A stretch of DNA of 64,000 bases, from NCBI RefSeq assembly GCF_021130785.1, contig NC_060208.1:50594501-50658500 (forward strand), written 5' to 3'. Every line of letters starts with the position of its first letter. The first letter of the stretch is position 1. Of the stretch, positions 11,176-25,160 are shown one piece after another. The DNA is from Homalodisca vitripennis. Taxonomy: Eukaryota; Arthropoda; Insecta; Hemiptera; Cicadellidae. Under the pieces are notes generated by a model that worked only from the letters and a program-made list of their open reading frames with translations, had not been told where the DNA came from and did not search any database. The translations under genes were made by a program, and so were the position numbers.

Positions 11176-13509
11176 CCCGTCTCACAATATCTATGACATG
11201 CGATGTAAAATTTATTTTACTAAACAATCATAATGCATAGTAATAGGCCCTCAAATAAGGTGGCACAGTGGACAGAGTATTGCAAAATGTCCCATCTCAG
11301 GTGATAGTTATGAACTACCTATACTAAACATAAACCTAATACAACTAGAATGCCCGAATTGATTGGGGTTTATGAGACGGTAAGATTGAGTATTTTAAAA
11401 TTAGCTTTCAGGTTTGTGTTTGTTTTTACTGAATAATGATTCTGACTATAGGTTTTGAAATTTTATCCTAAACATGATCAATAAATCCATTCCCCAAGAA
11501 CCTCACATTCGATTATACGAAGCTGTAGTAGACAACCTTAAAAATATCAGAATTTACAAATGAGAGCAAAGTTTAAATTATCAAGCTAACTCACTTAAAT
11601 TGTGTGCTAGGTACTTAAGATACCATTTACAGTTGCTCTGGCTGCCTATTATGACTCTCAGATACCATGCTGATTGTACCATAGCATTTTTTTCATTTTC
11701 CAGATTTAGATTTAGATAAAGCATGTAAATAAAAAAGAAAGACGGAGTCTAGCACAGGTCCTTGAGGCACTTCTTAGCAATTGATTTCCCATGACGAGCA
11801 GGGTTAACCTTGTTCTTAAAATAAACAATTCTTCGCTTTATTTCGAAAATAAATAAACCAACCCAGTCAATGGCTTTATCTTCAACGCCTTCCGTTTATA
11901 AGAGTGGTTTACATGGTTTACACGTTCAAGGTTTATTCAGATCACATAGCATAGAAGCTACGTTATCTCACTAATCGATATATACATAAAAATCGATAGT
12001 CTACACGGATGGCCACTATTATTGTGTATAAAATTAGTTTTGTCCTTTTCCTGCAATATCATTGATTAATGTATTATGTTTTATATAACGTTTATGCCAA
12101 AAATATGCAACTAAAAATTGTGTAAAATAGTTGCGTAATTGAAAAAAACCTGAGTAAAGTTTTTCGCTTCTTTATATAAACTGTCTTTATATAAATATTT
12201 GGCTACAAATAAGGTCTGAAATATACCGCCGCGTAGCCTTGCTGAGTGAGCTGCTTGGTTTAAATTTTTACCAAAATAGACTTCTTCTGCATTGGATGAA
12301 TTTCTTACCTTTTCGTAACTGATGATAAAATATGTAAATACCAATTTGATAACTATATTTGTAATGAAGAATTTTAATAAAATACTGGTGGCATTTCAAA
12401 TCTTTTGATGGAGGAATGATATTATAATGATAACGTTTTCTCTTTACATGATGAGTACGGGTGGTTAATAAAAACACAGGTATCAATAAACTTTGCAAAT
12501 TGAGAAGCACATTCATTAAAAATTAAAAATACATTAAGCTATTTTTACTTTTTGAACTAACCACCATTGTTTAAATTTACATAATATTAGCATACTGTAA
12601 TAATTTATAGAAGTGAGATTAGTGAAAAATGAGGCACGGCGCTCAGCAGTTCACGATTTATTCGTTTCCTGCCCACTTTTCATTGGTGATACCACTCAGA
12701 CCTATTATTACTTACCGCTCGCCTATGTCCTGTGAATATCTATTCGAGAAACCAATAATGTTTTGAGGGAAGCTATTGGAATAATATACTTTTTTATCCA
12801 GGTTTTCAAAATATTTAGAAAACAGTGCTTGGTTCAATAATACTGCTAATAGTAATGGGGAAACCAAACACTTACTACTCCATATGGCACAAGTACCAAA
12901 TCAAAACAGTTAATTGAACTGCGAGTGATAATAAAAACTAAAGAGAAGTAAAACCCAGATCTCCTACGGATCAAATGTTTCTTACCGCAATTTTATGGGC
13001 AAGTCTATAAATTACTTTGCCGGAACTAGGACAGTAGCAAATTCTGGTGACTTAAAATGGAGAGTGATAGTCATTAACATGATATAACGATCTCTACTCT
13101 CGTTTTCATCTTCCAAGTCCAATATAATCATTCTAAATAAAATCTTAATATACCTTAAAATGAAATATCTGTTCTAATATATTATGAAAACTTTTCATGT
13201 AATAACACATGTGTTCTAAAAATAATATATGTGTTTTTTGCTACGTAAAACAAATATTTGAAAACTATTATAATTGTAAAAATACATCAGTAAAAATTAT
13301 ACGTAGGGATAGTCTCAATATTGAAACCATGTGCTGTTTATAATTACCGCTATATATTTTTATCAAGAAACATAAGTAGAGTGACAGTTTATAAATAAAT
13401 TGGTAATATCAGCTCATGAATCATACGGAATAAAATTGTGCATAAAACTCAAACTATGTATATAGATACACTAATAATTATTAACTGTCAACAATCTTTT
13501 GTTTGGATG
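11176..13509. other. AT-rich DNA, no gene seen
   Basis: Only short chance frames are visible. None shows conserved domains, splice context or length that would support a gene. Confidence 0.5.
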
Positions 13510-13524
13510 AAAACGTAGCAGCAC

Positions 13525-13700
13525 AGTCCAACTGACTCTATAGTGGTGGCTGCCCTGTTGTCACAGGATTGCCAATTACGCGGTTGACATGCCACACTCA
13601 TCATCAGTTTGGGCAACATTGTAGTTGACACCTCATTTGAATGTGATGGGACAAAATACTTACTTCATTTGTTTATGATAAAATGGATTATAAGAATTTA
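13525..13700 (+). repeat. Dispersed repeat, inverted partner of 57820-57990
   Basis: Shared words include GTTGACATGCCACACTCATC and CAACATTGTAGTTGACA, then TTTGAATG and ACTTA.TTCATTT. The partner at 57.9 kb is in the opposite orientation. Non-coding; class unknown. Confidence 0.6.
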
Positions 13701-15150
13701 TATAGAGATTAAATTCTAAAAATTGCTTTAATAAGAGGTACCTTATCTACTTCTATTAAGCACAGTTCAGAATAATTTAAAATTTAGCAGTAATCGTAAG
13801 TAAAGATATAATTTTAGGTATATAAGTTGTCAATGCAATATAGATTTCGAAATAATAGGAAACACCTACAAATAAAATGACCAAATAGAATGCTGTTTAA
13901 ACAGCAAATTTTTGTATTGAATATTTGGGTTTGAAATAATGTCTATTGTTTATTCTGAAAGACATGCTTTATTATAATGGAATTTATTATCTGTCTCATT
14001 ATAAATAAAAAAATGTTAATTTTATGGTTTTCAGTTTTTTATAAACGTGTGTACATACTACTTTTTTTAATATTACAAACATTCTTGTATTATATACTGT
14101 TGACATAATGTTAAGGCAGAATGTACTAACATTAAAATATATCAGTGATCGGTGAACAATATGACATTCCCACTTGACCACTTAGCCGAAAAACTCATTA
14201 CCCTGATTGTCGCTTTTCTTTCTCCATAGTCAACCTCAAGCCTATATTCATGTTTTTTTTTTTAATAGGGTAGGTCTGCCGATAATATATTTTGATTACA
14301 AATTGTTTCATAATATGGTGCCCTGAGTAAACAATTTTTCATACGTCTGGGAAGCCATCCAAATTAAAAGAAACTACTCTTTTTTAAACAAGAGTCCCTA
14401 GTCGTACGCAAACACTCAGATGAATATATACATATATCACATCTTATAAATAAAAAGTTGCAAACAATTTGCTACGCGCTAATATCAGTGACGGATGACC
14501 AATGCAGCTAACTATTTTTTCATATTCAATTGAATTTGAGGAATGTTTGTATAGAGAGAAATATCGGAAACGTTTAACGGAATATTTTAGAATGTGGATA
14601 AATGTTTATGATAGTTTTGAAACAAACCAAATTCGCTAACATTCTACAGCTGTTAAAACGTTCACGAGGCATAAAATTTATTAGACAATATAAATATACA
14701 CAGCTTGTGTATTTCAAGGCTGTGATATCAGTTGTATATCACAGATTACAAAGACAATATTACTATTAAAAGTTTACTACTTACTGCACAAGTGGCGAAT
14801 TTAAATCATTTATCGCATTAGAAGTACTATTTCAACTCTTATAAAACCCTCCAATAAACAAAACTGTCAGTGATTGCACGTTATTGTAACCGAAACTGTG
14901 TGTCCCCTTGAGATTGTGTATAGATTTTCCATTAAAAAAATCGTGAAGGTAGGTACAAACATTACTCAGCGAGCTACTCTTTACTAGGCTATAGTCCAAA
15001 AACAATGAGACTTCTATCACAAAAAAAAACAAATTATACACGACAGTTTTGAAATATTGAATGAACTTTGTTTCAATCATTTTTATTGCGATTATATTAG
15101 ATGCAGACACGTAATGGAAGCAAATCCTTTTCGAACAAAGTAGTATTCTG
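13701..15150. other. AT-rich DNA, no gene seen
   Basis: No gene or recognised element was found in this interval. Confidence 0.5.
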
Positions 15151-15159
15151 AACTGTACT

Positions 15160-15600
15160 GTATATATATCTTCTTGATGAGGGTGAGCGATAAAAATCAA
15201 CTATAGCACCAAAAATACTTTTGACCAGAAGTAGGTGCTTTTAATATAAGTTGTTTTATTTCGAAGACCTAAATATGTATATATTTTCTCGGCAAACTCA
15301 ACTGTGAAAAAACGTAAGTAAATTAGGACAAGTAATTATTTTCTTGAACAGGGCGACAAGGCATACTCAATTTATGACAATGGAGGTATCTAAGACCAGA
15401 CGTAGATTACAAATATGAACAAATAAACATTTTATTTAAATTTTGAACCTCTTACCCATGCACATTGAAATAATAATTACCAGATATATGCTTACTCCTG
15501 TTTAAAAATTTCATAGAGTTCCATCATGTTAAATCATAGATACTTTCACTAAGAAGACTACCTTAATATCTCTTATATCTTGGAAATGTTGTGCAAAGGT
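15160..15600 (+). repeat. Dispersed AGAAGTAGGT family, copy
   Basis: Shares CTTTTAATATAAGTTGT, CTTCTTGATGAGGG and a closing block (TCAGATATAT to AAGAAGACT) with 19220-20290. Non-coding; diverged. Confidence 0.5.
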
Positions 15601-18600
15601 GCAATCATCAGCTATTTTATATTAAACATGCAAAAATCTGCAAAGGATGGTGTTTGGAGGTTTGGATATAGATATTATATACATATATTTGGATAGATAT
15701 TGAGAGTTTTGATGTATTATACTCTTTTACAAAAAATTTATAAGAGAGGTGTAAACGAAATTTGATGTGAACATATATCAATAATATAATAATAATACAC
15801 CCATTTTTTATGTGAGATCCAAATGAACAATCCACACACAAAGTTAGAGTGGCTATTGCCGTTTACCTTTCAATACAGATCAAAGATATGAGATTCTGAT
15901 TAAGATTATGTTTCCTTTTTTTATGAAATCAATCAATCTCACAAAGTAACTTATCAAATGTGTTCGTAACTTCCTCATAAATGCCACATCTTCCATTAGG
16001 ATATTCTGAATGTTTTTTTTTCTTTTGATGGTTTTTTCTCCTTGCCACAGTGATTGCACAGAAGACCAATGTAAAACTCTAAGAACTGTTTTTTTTATTT
16101 AAAAAGTTTAGTTGTATTTATATTGTTATTGCACTGTCATATAGTTGTGAGATGTTTTAAAAATGTCAAGTCTATATGTCTTTGCAATCAGGTTTAAAAT
16201 TTAAATGAAAATTTTTACTTGAAATGCATATTAGAAATTTAACTAATCAAAACCTTTTTCAACGTATTTTATAATTTATATACCCCTTTTTAACCTCCTC
16301 CAATACTCAAGAATCAAGAATAATTTGTTTGTATAAACTCAATACAAACGATACAACCACTCAACTAAAACAATGCTTTAAAAACAGTTGAATTTGACAA
16401 CAAACAACACTTTGTGAAGTGGACTCTATTGTCTGCGTAGCAAGTAAATTTTAAAACTTTATTCATTGCTTATATCCATTCTATAAATTAGTGCTTAATT
16501 TCAATTAACCGATATTTTTTCAGCATTAATTTCATGACTACATTAAAGGTTTGTTACAGAATAAGAAATCATCTTGTAACTAAATAACTGAATCAAAATG
16601 TAATACACATGGCACTAAATGCTTAAAAAATTTTGAATAAATGAAATAGTGGAGGCTTTAGTCATCCGCAGTATGAGGACTCACTTAATGAGTGACTATA
16701 AAAACGACCATTTGCCTAATACAACATTTTAGCACAATAAAAGTTATTGAAATTAAAGTTTTATTAGGATCAAAGATTTATTGGACACCCTAAGCTTTAT
16801 TAAAATCCATCCAATAATAATTAAGTAGCAAAGGTGTTATATTATATAAATACATTGTTGGATACTACTTATTTACCAGACTATTATAATTTTAAAAAAA
16901 TTACTTTCCACTACTTTAAAGCAAATTCCGGAGAAGAACGTAATAGATTGTTTTTAGTTGTTATTAGTGTGTATATTACGTAACTGAAATACTATTGTGA
17001 CTAAGGCATTATAACACCCAAGACAATGTTGCTCCCTGGAGTAATGCAATGTAAACTACAGCTGACAACTGGAACGGAAGTGACAAAGACAAGTAGATCA
17101 ATCATTTCCGGTTCAATCACTCTGCTGGTTTCCTCACAAGGCAATAGTGATTCCGTCCCACAAAAACGTTATGTGCCTAAGTTGATATTTCGGTATTTTT
17201 ACCAAAACAATAAGTTATAGGATCACTAAATGTTTGATTTAATTATCAAATATATATTTATATTAAAATATTTACGAGTGTAAATTTTAAACACTTAGAA
17301 TGTCTGTTCGTAAAAATACAAACAAAATTTGTATTTAATGTTGTACATAGTTGATTCACTAAAGCCTGAGATCGCAACGTTTAAAATATGGTGACATTTT
17401 TCGTATTACTTAAACCCCACGATTAATTTTTGCCCATATCTTAACAAATGTTTTTTTTATTTGCTGCAATATTTGACTGATGCCGAAATCACTCACAACT
17501 TACCCTTTTCACACCCAGACAACCAATCTCACATAAACAAAGCTTTCTCCGAACAACTTGTACGGAAGAACAAAACTTTCCTAACTGGTAACTATAGTGT
17601 GTGTCATGTTGACACAAACCTTTAAGGGAACATATGAATCGTGTAAGTTTAATTGCCTTAAATATTCCTTTGAATTGATAACGGTTTAATGAACGGTTTA
17701 ATATACGTACATTCTTTGTGCTGACGTTGATAGTTATTAGCTCTAATGTTATATTTTACTGCAAATGAAATCTTGTAGCATTAAATCTATTCATATAACG
17801 ATATTAAGCGTAAACGACTAACATCTCGACTTCTGGTGTTGAAGGTGTTCTATACTGTTGAAAGTTTGTACTAACATCAGAGACAAAATACCTTGTAGAG
17901 AATTAATTAATTATTAACAACAATAAACCAATACCCAGTGTTTTATTGTCAGAATAAATACCAACTATGATTTTTATAGCAACGTAATTTGTAATAACAG
18001 TGTTATAGGAGAGAGTATATCGTCTTGTATTTAAAGAAATAAAATTGCTTCTTAATTTCGGTTAAGATAATTTGTCTTGCACAATATACCTAGGATTTTG
18101 TGTATACATACATTTATTAGTTCAACTTATACTTAAATGATAGTAATATAGTATTATTATAAATAAATTGTTCAATAATACATATTTTTAAGCATACATT
18201 ATATAATTCAAAGTTTTTGAAATCTTAAAAAGGGAAGCAAATAAAATATTTTATCCGTTTCTTCACAGTTTTTGAAAAATTGTTAGTTTGAAATAGTCCT
18301 TTTGGTTAAGTAAATGGGTAGGAATAACATAAATATGCAGTTTATCCCAGTGTTATCTGTGATAGGTTTTATCCCTTCATGGATTAACCCAATACTCCAT
18401 TTGAAAATAATTTCAGATTCGCAAATTAAATTAAGTTTTAAATATCCTAACCTTCGGTGAATTTCGTAGAAATGTTAAAACGACGGTGAATTTGTATTGT
18501 GCAATGACTTGGTTTAAAACAAACACAACATCAAATTTTAATCAGAACGCATTATTAAATATTTGAAATATTTAGATAACCTTATAAATAAAAACAAAAC

Positions 18601-19219
18601 TATAAATGTGTTTCTAACCGCTATTATCAATAAACTGACCAATTAATGTTTTTTATTTCATGGGGACCAAGAAAGGTTTTTATAAAGACAAAAATTGGAC
18701 ATTTTTGCCACAATATTTTATAAATCGAAAAAACAATGAAAATATTTACTAAATATAATTTAAATGTAATTCATACCAAACGGTTATTGAAACTGTTAGC
18801 TGAAGTTCATCAAAGAGGGGTTAATATTTTTCTTATTAAAATTTTAAATAACACAGTCCTTGATCAGTTGTGCAATGCAGATAGCTAAGACAATGTTACT
18901 ATCTGCCTTTTTTGCAGATTTCACGGTTCACGAACTAAAACCATGGAAATTATATTGAAATGGTGTTATAAAATTTATGTTAAGCACATAAGGTACTCGA
19001 AATTTGATAGTAATTCCATAGTAAATCCTAGTAATTCCATAGTAATGTTTACTGCAAGTAAATTAAAAACACGGGCATGAACACGAAAATAATAAAACAA
19101 GCCATTCTGCCTAAAATAATATGACTTTTATCATGCTAAATGTACTATTAATGATTATTTAGAAGTTTTGAACTATTTTATTTTAAAGGATTTTTCACTA
19201 TTCTCATTATATCAAAAGC
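15601..19219. other. AT-rich DNA, no gene seen
   Basis: No gene was recognised. A short direct duplication, TAGTAATTCCATAGTAA, occurs twice near 19009-19045. Confidence 0.4.
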
Positions 19220-20290
19220 TGATCAAACCAGAGAGAGGAGTAGATGCTTTTTGACCGCAGTATTTTTTTAACCATGTCTATGTATTTATTATACTGATTG
19301 GAGCAAAAAATTATTATCGAATATAATACAGTACATGAAATATCGTAGGCCGGAGGTAGTCGCTTTTAATATAAGTTGTACTCTGAGACCTATATACAGT
19401 ACGTATACATTTTCCTCTTTTGGGAGAACAACTATAGAACCGTAAAAAAAATTATACCGGAAGTTAAATTCAAACGGCCGGAATAGACAATTTTGACTGC
19501 GTTCGGTCATACGCAGGTACATATATTTTCCTTAATCTTTATAAACGGAATTATATTACGGTTTAATTATTAAGGTTTTATGTTAAAAATTAGATTGTAG
19601 CCTACTATGACCGAAGTATGTCTTCAAAACCAAAATATGTATATTTTTCTTCAGAGAACAAATAAAAATCAATTGTGGCTTCTTCAATACATTAGACCAG
19701 ATGTGATTTTAAACGGTGGGAATAGACACTTTTAGAAAAATCCACAGACATAAGGTTACTCTGTCCTACATAAGTACATGAATGTTCTTCAACAGGACAA
19801 CAAGATAAATCCAATACATGACACTGGAACTATCTTCCACAAGAGGTAAATTGCAAGGGTTGAAAGCAGCCTCTATTTATAGTTTTTACTGGTAGATATT
19901 CTCTTGATCAGGGTAAGTCAAACTCAACAGTGGCACTTGCAATATCTTAGAATGAAAGTATATTTAAATTTTTGGAGTTGACGCTTTTTAACTAAAGTAG
20001 ATTTCCGTGACCTTATAATATATACACTCGTACTTGATATGAGCATTGTGACAAGTAAACATACATCTAGAATCAGAAATTCAATTGGTTCTACCCTACA
20101 CACGCAAAATCTTAGAACTAGTAAAAATGGTATCAAATATTCTTAATCACATATACTGAAAGAATAATAAGTGTCAGATATATTCCTCCTTTGTTTAAAT
20201 ATTTTTATAGGTCTCAATCATGTTACGTCATACATTGTTTCAATAAGAAGACTTCAAACTACATTATTGAAAATCGCTCGTCAGTAAAAG
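19220..20290 (+). repeat. Diverged repeat cluster with GACCGAAGTAG-type motif
   Basis: Degenerate units repeat here: AGTAG..GCTTTTTGACCG.AGTA near 19240, GGAGGTAGTCGCTTTTAATA near 19350, GACCGAAGTATGTCTTC near 19610, GACCAGATGTGATTTTAAA near 19690 and TTTTTAACTAAAGTAGATT near 19985. Related units occur at 15.2 kb and, inverted, at 21.5 and 40.8-41.0 kb. Unit borders are unclear. Confidence 0.45.
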
Positions 20291-20697
20291 GTATTTCAAT
20301 TTATTATAACTTACTTATAAAACAACGTGTAATATGTAGTAACTAATAAACTATTATAATCAGGAGTTACCATGTCTAGGTAATGCTGGCACAGTAAACC
20401 TACATTCACACTGTATATGTGAATTGTATAACAGCTCCTACACGTTCTGTGAGATAGTAATTAACTGGGAAAGTGGACTGTGTCACATATGCTGTGGACA
20501 CAATGACAGAGTGGTAATATATCATATGCAGAACACGTGACCTGTAGGGTACATAGCAAATGGGCAGGTGGCTATAAACATGTTACAATTACAACAGCTG
20601 TATGTGCAGTAGTGACATTGATCTATTTGTTTTTACACAGCTTTTTATATAACTAGTAAAACATATGGAGATTAGATAAATTCAAATTTAATTTTAA

Positions 20698-20870
20698 TAC
20701 TAGCTGTTACCCGCGGCTTCGCACGCAATCCTTAGAACCGAAGTCCTTATATTACTTAGTAAAAGCAATTTTTATGTAATATGATGGGAGTCCTACACAA
20801 ATTTTGAAACGTATGTAGGCATATATCAGTTAGATATAATTTAAGTTCATGGTAAATAGTACCAGAGTAA
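20698..20870 (+). repeat. TACTAGCTGTTACCCGCGGC-type dispersed repeat
   Basis: Begins with the motif in the call, which recurs in diverged form at 50.28 kb (minus strand) and 58.25 kb. Similar CCGCGGCTTCG-type starts are widespread in arthropod genomes; I cannot name the element. Confidence 0.5.
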
Positions 20871-21087
20871 CTTAATTATTATAATATGTGTGGCACATGT
20901 AGGGGCATTTCTGGTTCTAATTAATTATATACATAACGTCACAACTGAATTAGCCTTGTCATCCCGATCAAGAAAAAACAAATCTTGGATCACACAGGTC
21001 TCGGAAACTTATATTTCTAGTCGTTGTCATATATTTCAGGTCTAAGATATTTGTAGTACCATAGTAGAGTTTACATTTTTGTTCTGA

Positions 21088-21119
21088 CGAAGAATATATA
21101 TATATATATATATTCTTCG

Positions 21120-21178
<59 letters not shown>
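21088..21178. repeat. Palindromic (TA)n followed by long (TA)n
   Basis: 21088-21119 is a perfect palindrome: CGAAGAA, a (TA)n core, then TTCTTCG. A second (TA)n run continues to 21178. The whole tract would extrude as a cruciform easily. Confidence 0.85.
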
Positions 21179-21181
<3 letters not shown>

Positions 21182-21292
21182 AACATTGAATCGCAAAAAG
21201 TACTTCCTCCGCCGGGACTCGAACCCGGATCTCTCACTTGCCGGGTGAATGTGCTACCACTACACCACAGAGCCCTCACTTTTTACGATTCA
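21179..21292 (-). mobile_element. tRNA-derived SINE-like unit with inverted arms
   Basis: The tRNA-like core (21205-21274) lies between inverted copies of one 16-base word: ATTGAATCGCAAAAAG at 21187-21202 and CTTTTTACGATTCAAT at 21276-21291 (15 of 16 pairs). A third copy of the left word with its AATAAAC flank is at 21431-21453, again next to a (TA)n array. The tRNA head plus microsatellite tail suggests a SINE, but the inverted arms are not typical of SINEs. Confidence 0.5.
21205..21274 (-). tRNA. tRNA-like sequence, probably pseudogene or SINE head
   Basis: The 70-base minus-strand sequence folds as a cloverleaf with segments 7-2-4-7-4-1-5-7-5-4-5-7-5-7. A box TGGTGTAGTGGTAGCAC and B box GGTTCGAGTCC are both good. 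The D, anticodon and T stems pair; the acceptor stem pairs only at positions 3-7. The anticodon loop is CCGGCAA, so position 33 is C instead of U and the anticodon would be GGC, which eukaryotic nuclear tRNAs do not normally use. It is therefore more likely a polymerase III SINE head than a working tRNA. Confidence 0.6.
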
Positions 21293-21453
21293 ATTATTTT
21301 GTATTTGGCCGTATCTGTCACATAGGCGTTTAAATAACGAAACTAACATATGATCGGAAGACCAAATACCTGTCAAATGATTTTTATTTACATTAAATTT
21401 GTATAAATGGCAATAGCCTTATTTAATTTCAATAAACATTGAATCGCAAAAAA

Positions 21454-21454
<1 letters not shown>

Positions 21455-21494
<40 letters not shown>
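21455..21494. repeat. (TA)n microsatellite
   Basis: A 40-base alternating TA run directly abuts the extra copy of the SINE flank word ATTGAATCGCAAAAAAG. Confidence 0.9.
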
Positions 21495-21495
<1 letters not shown>

Positions 21496-22320
21496 TTACG
21501 TAGGACCGAGATGCCTACTTCGGTTAAAAATGCCTACTTAAGAGCGTTTCAATTCACTTACCTACTATATCACAGTTTAGCTTGCTATATTGCCGCCATC
21601 AAAATACTATATACGTTCGATTATCTAGTTCTCGGAAATCCATTTTGGTCAAAATCGTGTTGACATAAAAACTTGAGTTTCCCTTATCCTGATGAAGAAA
21701 ATATACACATAAGTAGGACTGAAAAGACTATTACGACCTAGGGGAATGTCCTATCTAATTCTTATATACTTTCGGTATAAGGGGGAAATCTTTATAAAGG
21801 TTATTATGCAATATTTCAAAATAATCGTTATTTAAGTTTTGCGTTATACCAGTCTTGCTTTTTGGACTGTAGCCAGGGAAGCAAGGAATGAGTTGAGGCA
21901 TGTTAGTGTTCATTTCTCTGTTTTCCATAAGCCACTATTAAAATGCAATATCACAATGTCAAGGAAGTCCACCAGTTTAAAGTAACTTATGTGAAAACAT
22001 TCATAACTTTGTTCATTAAGGTTGGTTACTTAACAGTGTTGAAATAATATTTAAAATGCATTAGATTATTAAAATTCATCACTTGCGCAATCTGGATTAA
22101 AATTTATATATTAACTTCATATTTACTATCTGCGTTACACTACTGATCAATCACTGTTTACTTAATATTTCATCAAATTTAAAAGTAAACAGATGCTTCA
22201 GCCAAATTGACGATATAAAACTGAAGTTTTGAACAGCTGTTTAGTGCCAGTTTAATTTGGATTATGAAACGTAAAAACTAAATTTTTTGTGAATTTCAAA
22301 ATATTTAAGGTAACTTTTCT
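21495..22320. other. AT-rich DNA with an inverted repeat-family piece
   Basis: A segment near 21497-21540 (GTAGGACCGAGATGCCTACTTCGG) belongs in inverted orientation to the GACCGAAGTAG family. No gene is seen. Confidence 0.4.
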
Positions 22321-22450
22321 TATATTTTCCTTCATAAAAACCTTCCATGGATTTCAATGAACATTTTACAAAAGTAATTAACCGAAGTGGTCCAGTCGTT
22401 CTCAAGATTTGCTCTTAGAAACACATTTTGTGATTCATTTTTGAAAAATC
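22321..22450 (+). repeat. Dispersed repeat fragment, GTGGTCCAGTCGTTCTCAAG type
   Basis: The text around AACCGAAGTGGTCCAGTCG followed by TTCTCAAGATTTGC resembles the distal part of repeats that in other insects accompany the ACTAGC..ACCCGCG start. Single copy in this window, so the assignment is weak. Confidence 0.3.
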
Positions 22451-24823
<2,373 letters not shown>

Positions 24824-25117
24824 AATAAGTTATTTAAAAATAATGTTTTTTATTCATTCTTACTCTTTATAGTTAAAAAAGATTAGGTTTGATTAATGAC
24901 TTATGATTTTGCTGTAAATCGAAGGGAATGGTTTACTAACAATGGGATACAGGATCTTATTGTTCTGCATCGGACATTAAATTAAGATGAGTCGTTTTGG
25001 TGTGTTTTAACTGCTAGTTGTATAAATATCTTTAATTAAGCTATTGATCTTTTCGCCTCATTATACTGTGGCTATGACAGCAAACTGCACACAATAATAA
25101 TAATATACAATAGTAAT

Positions 25118-25160
25118 AATATTTGCTTGTTATATTATTTTAATATAACAAGCAAATATT
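25118..25160. repeat. Perfect 20-bp hairpin with 3-base loop
   Basis: AATATTTGCTTGTTATATTA (25118-25137) is followed after TTT by its exact reverse complement (25141-25160). No coding context. Confidence 0.9.

Noticed and set aside
21205..21274. Functional tRNA-Ala(GGC) call
   Set aside because: Anticodon GGC is not used by eukaryotic nuclear tRNA-Ala, U33 is replaced and the acceptor end is unpaired.
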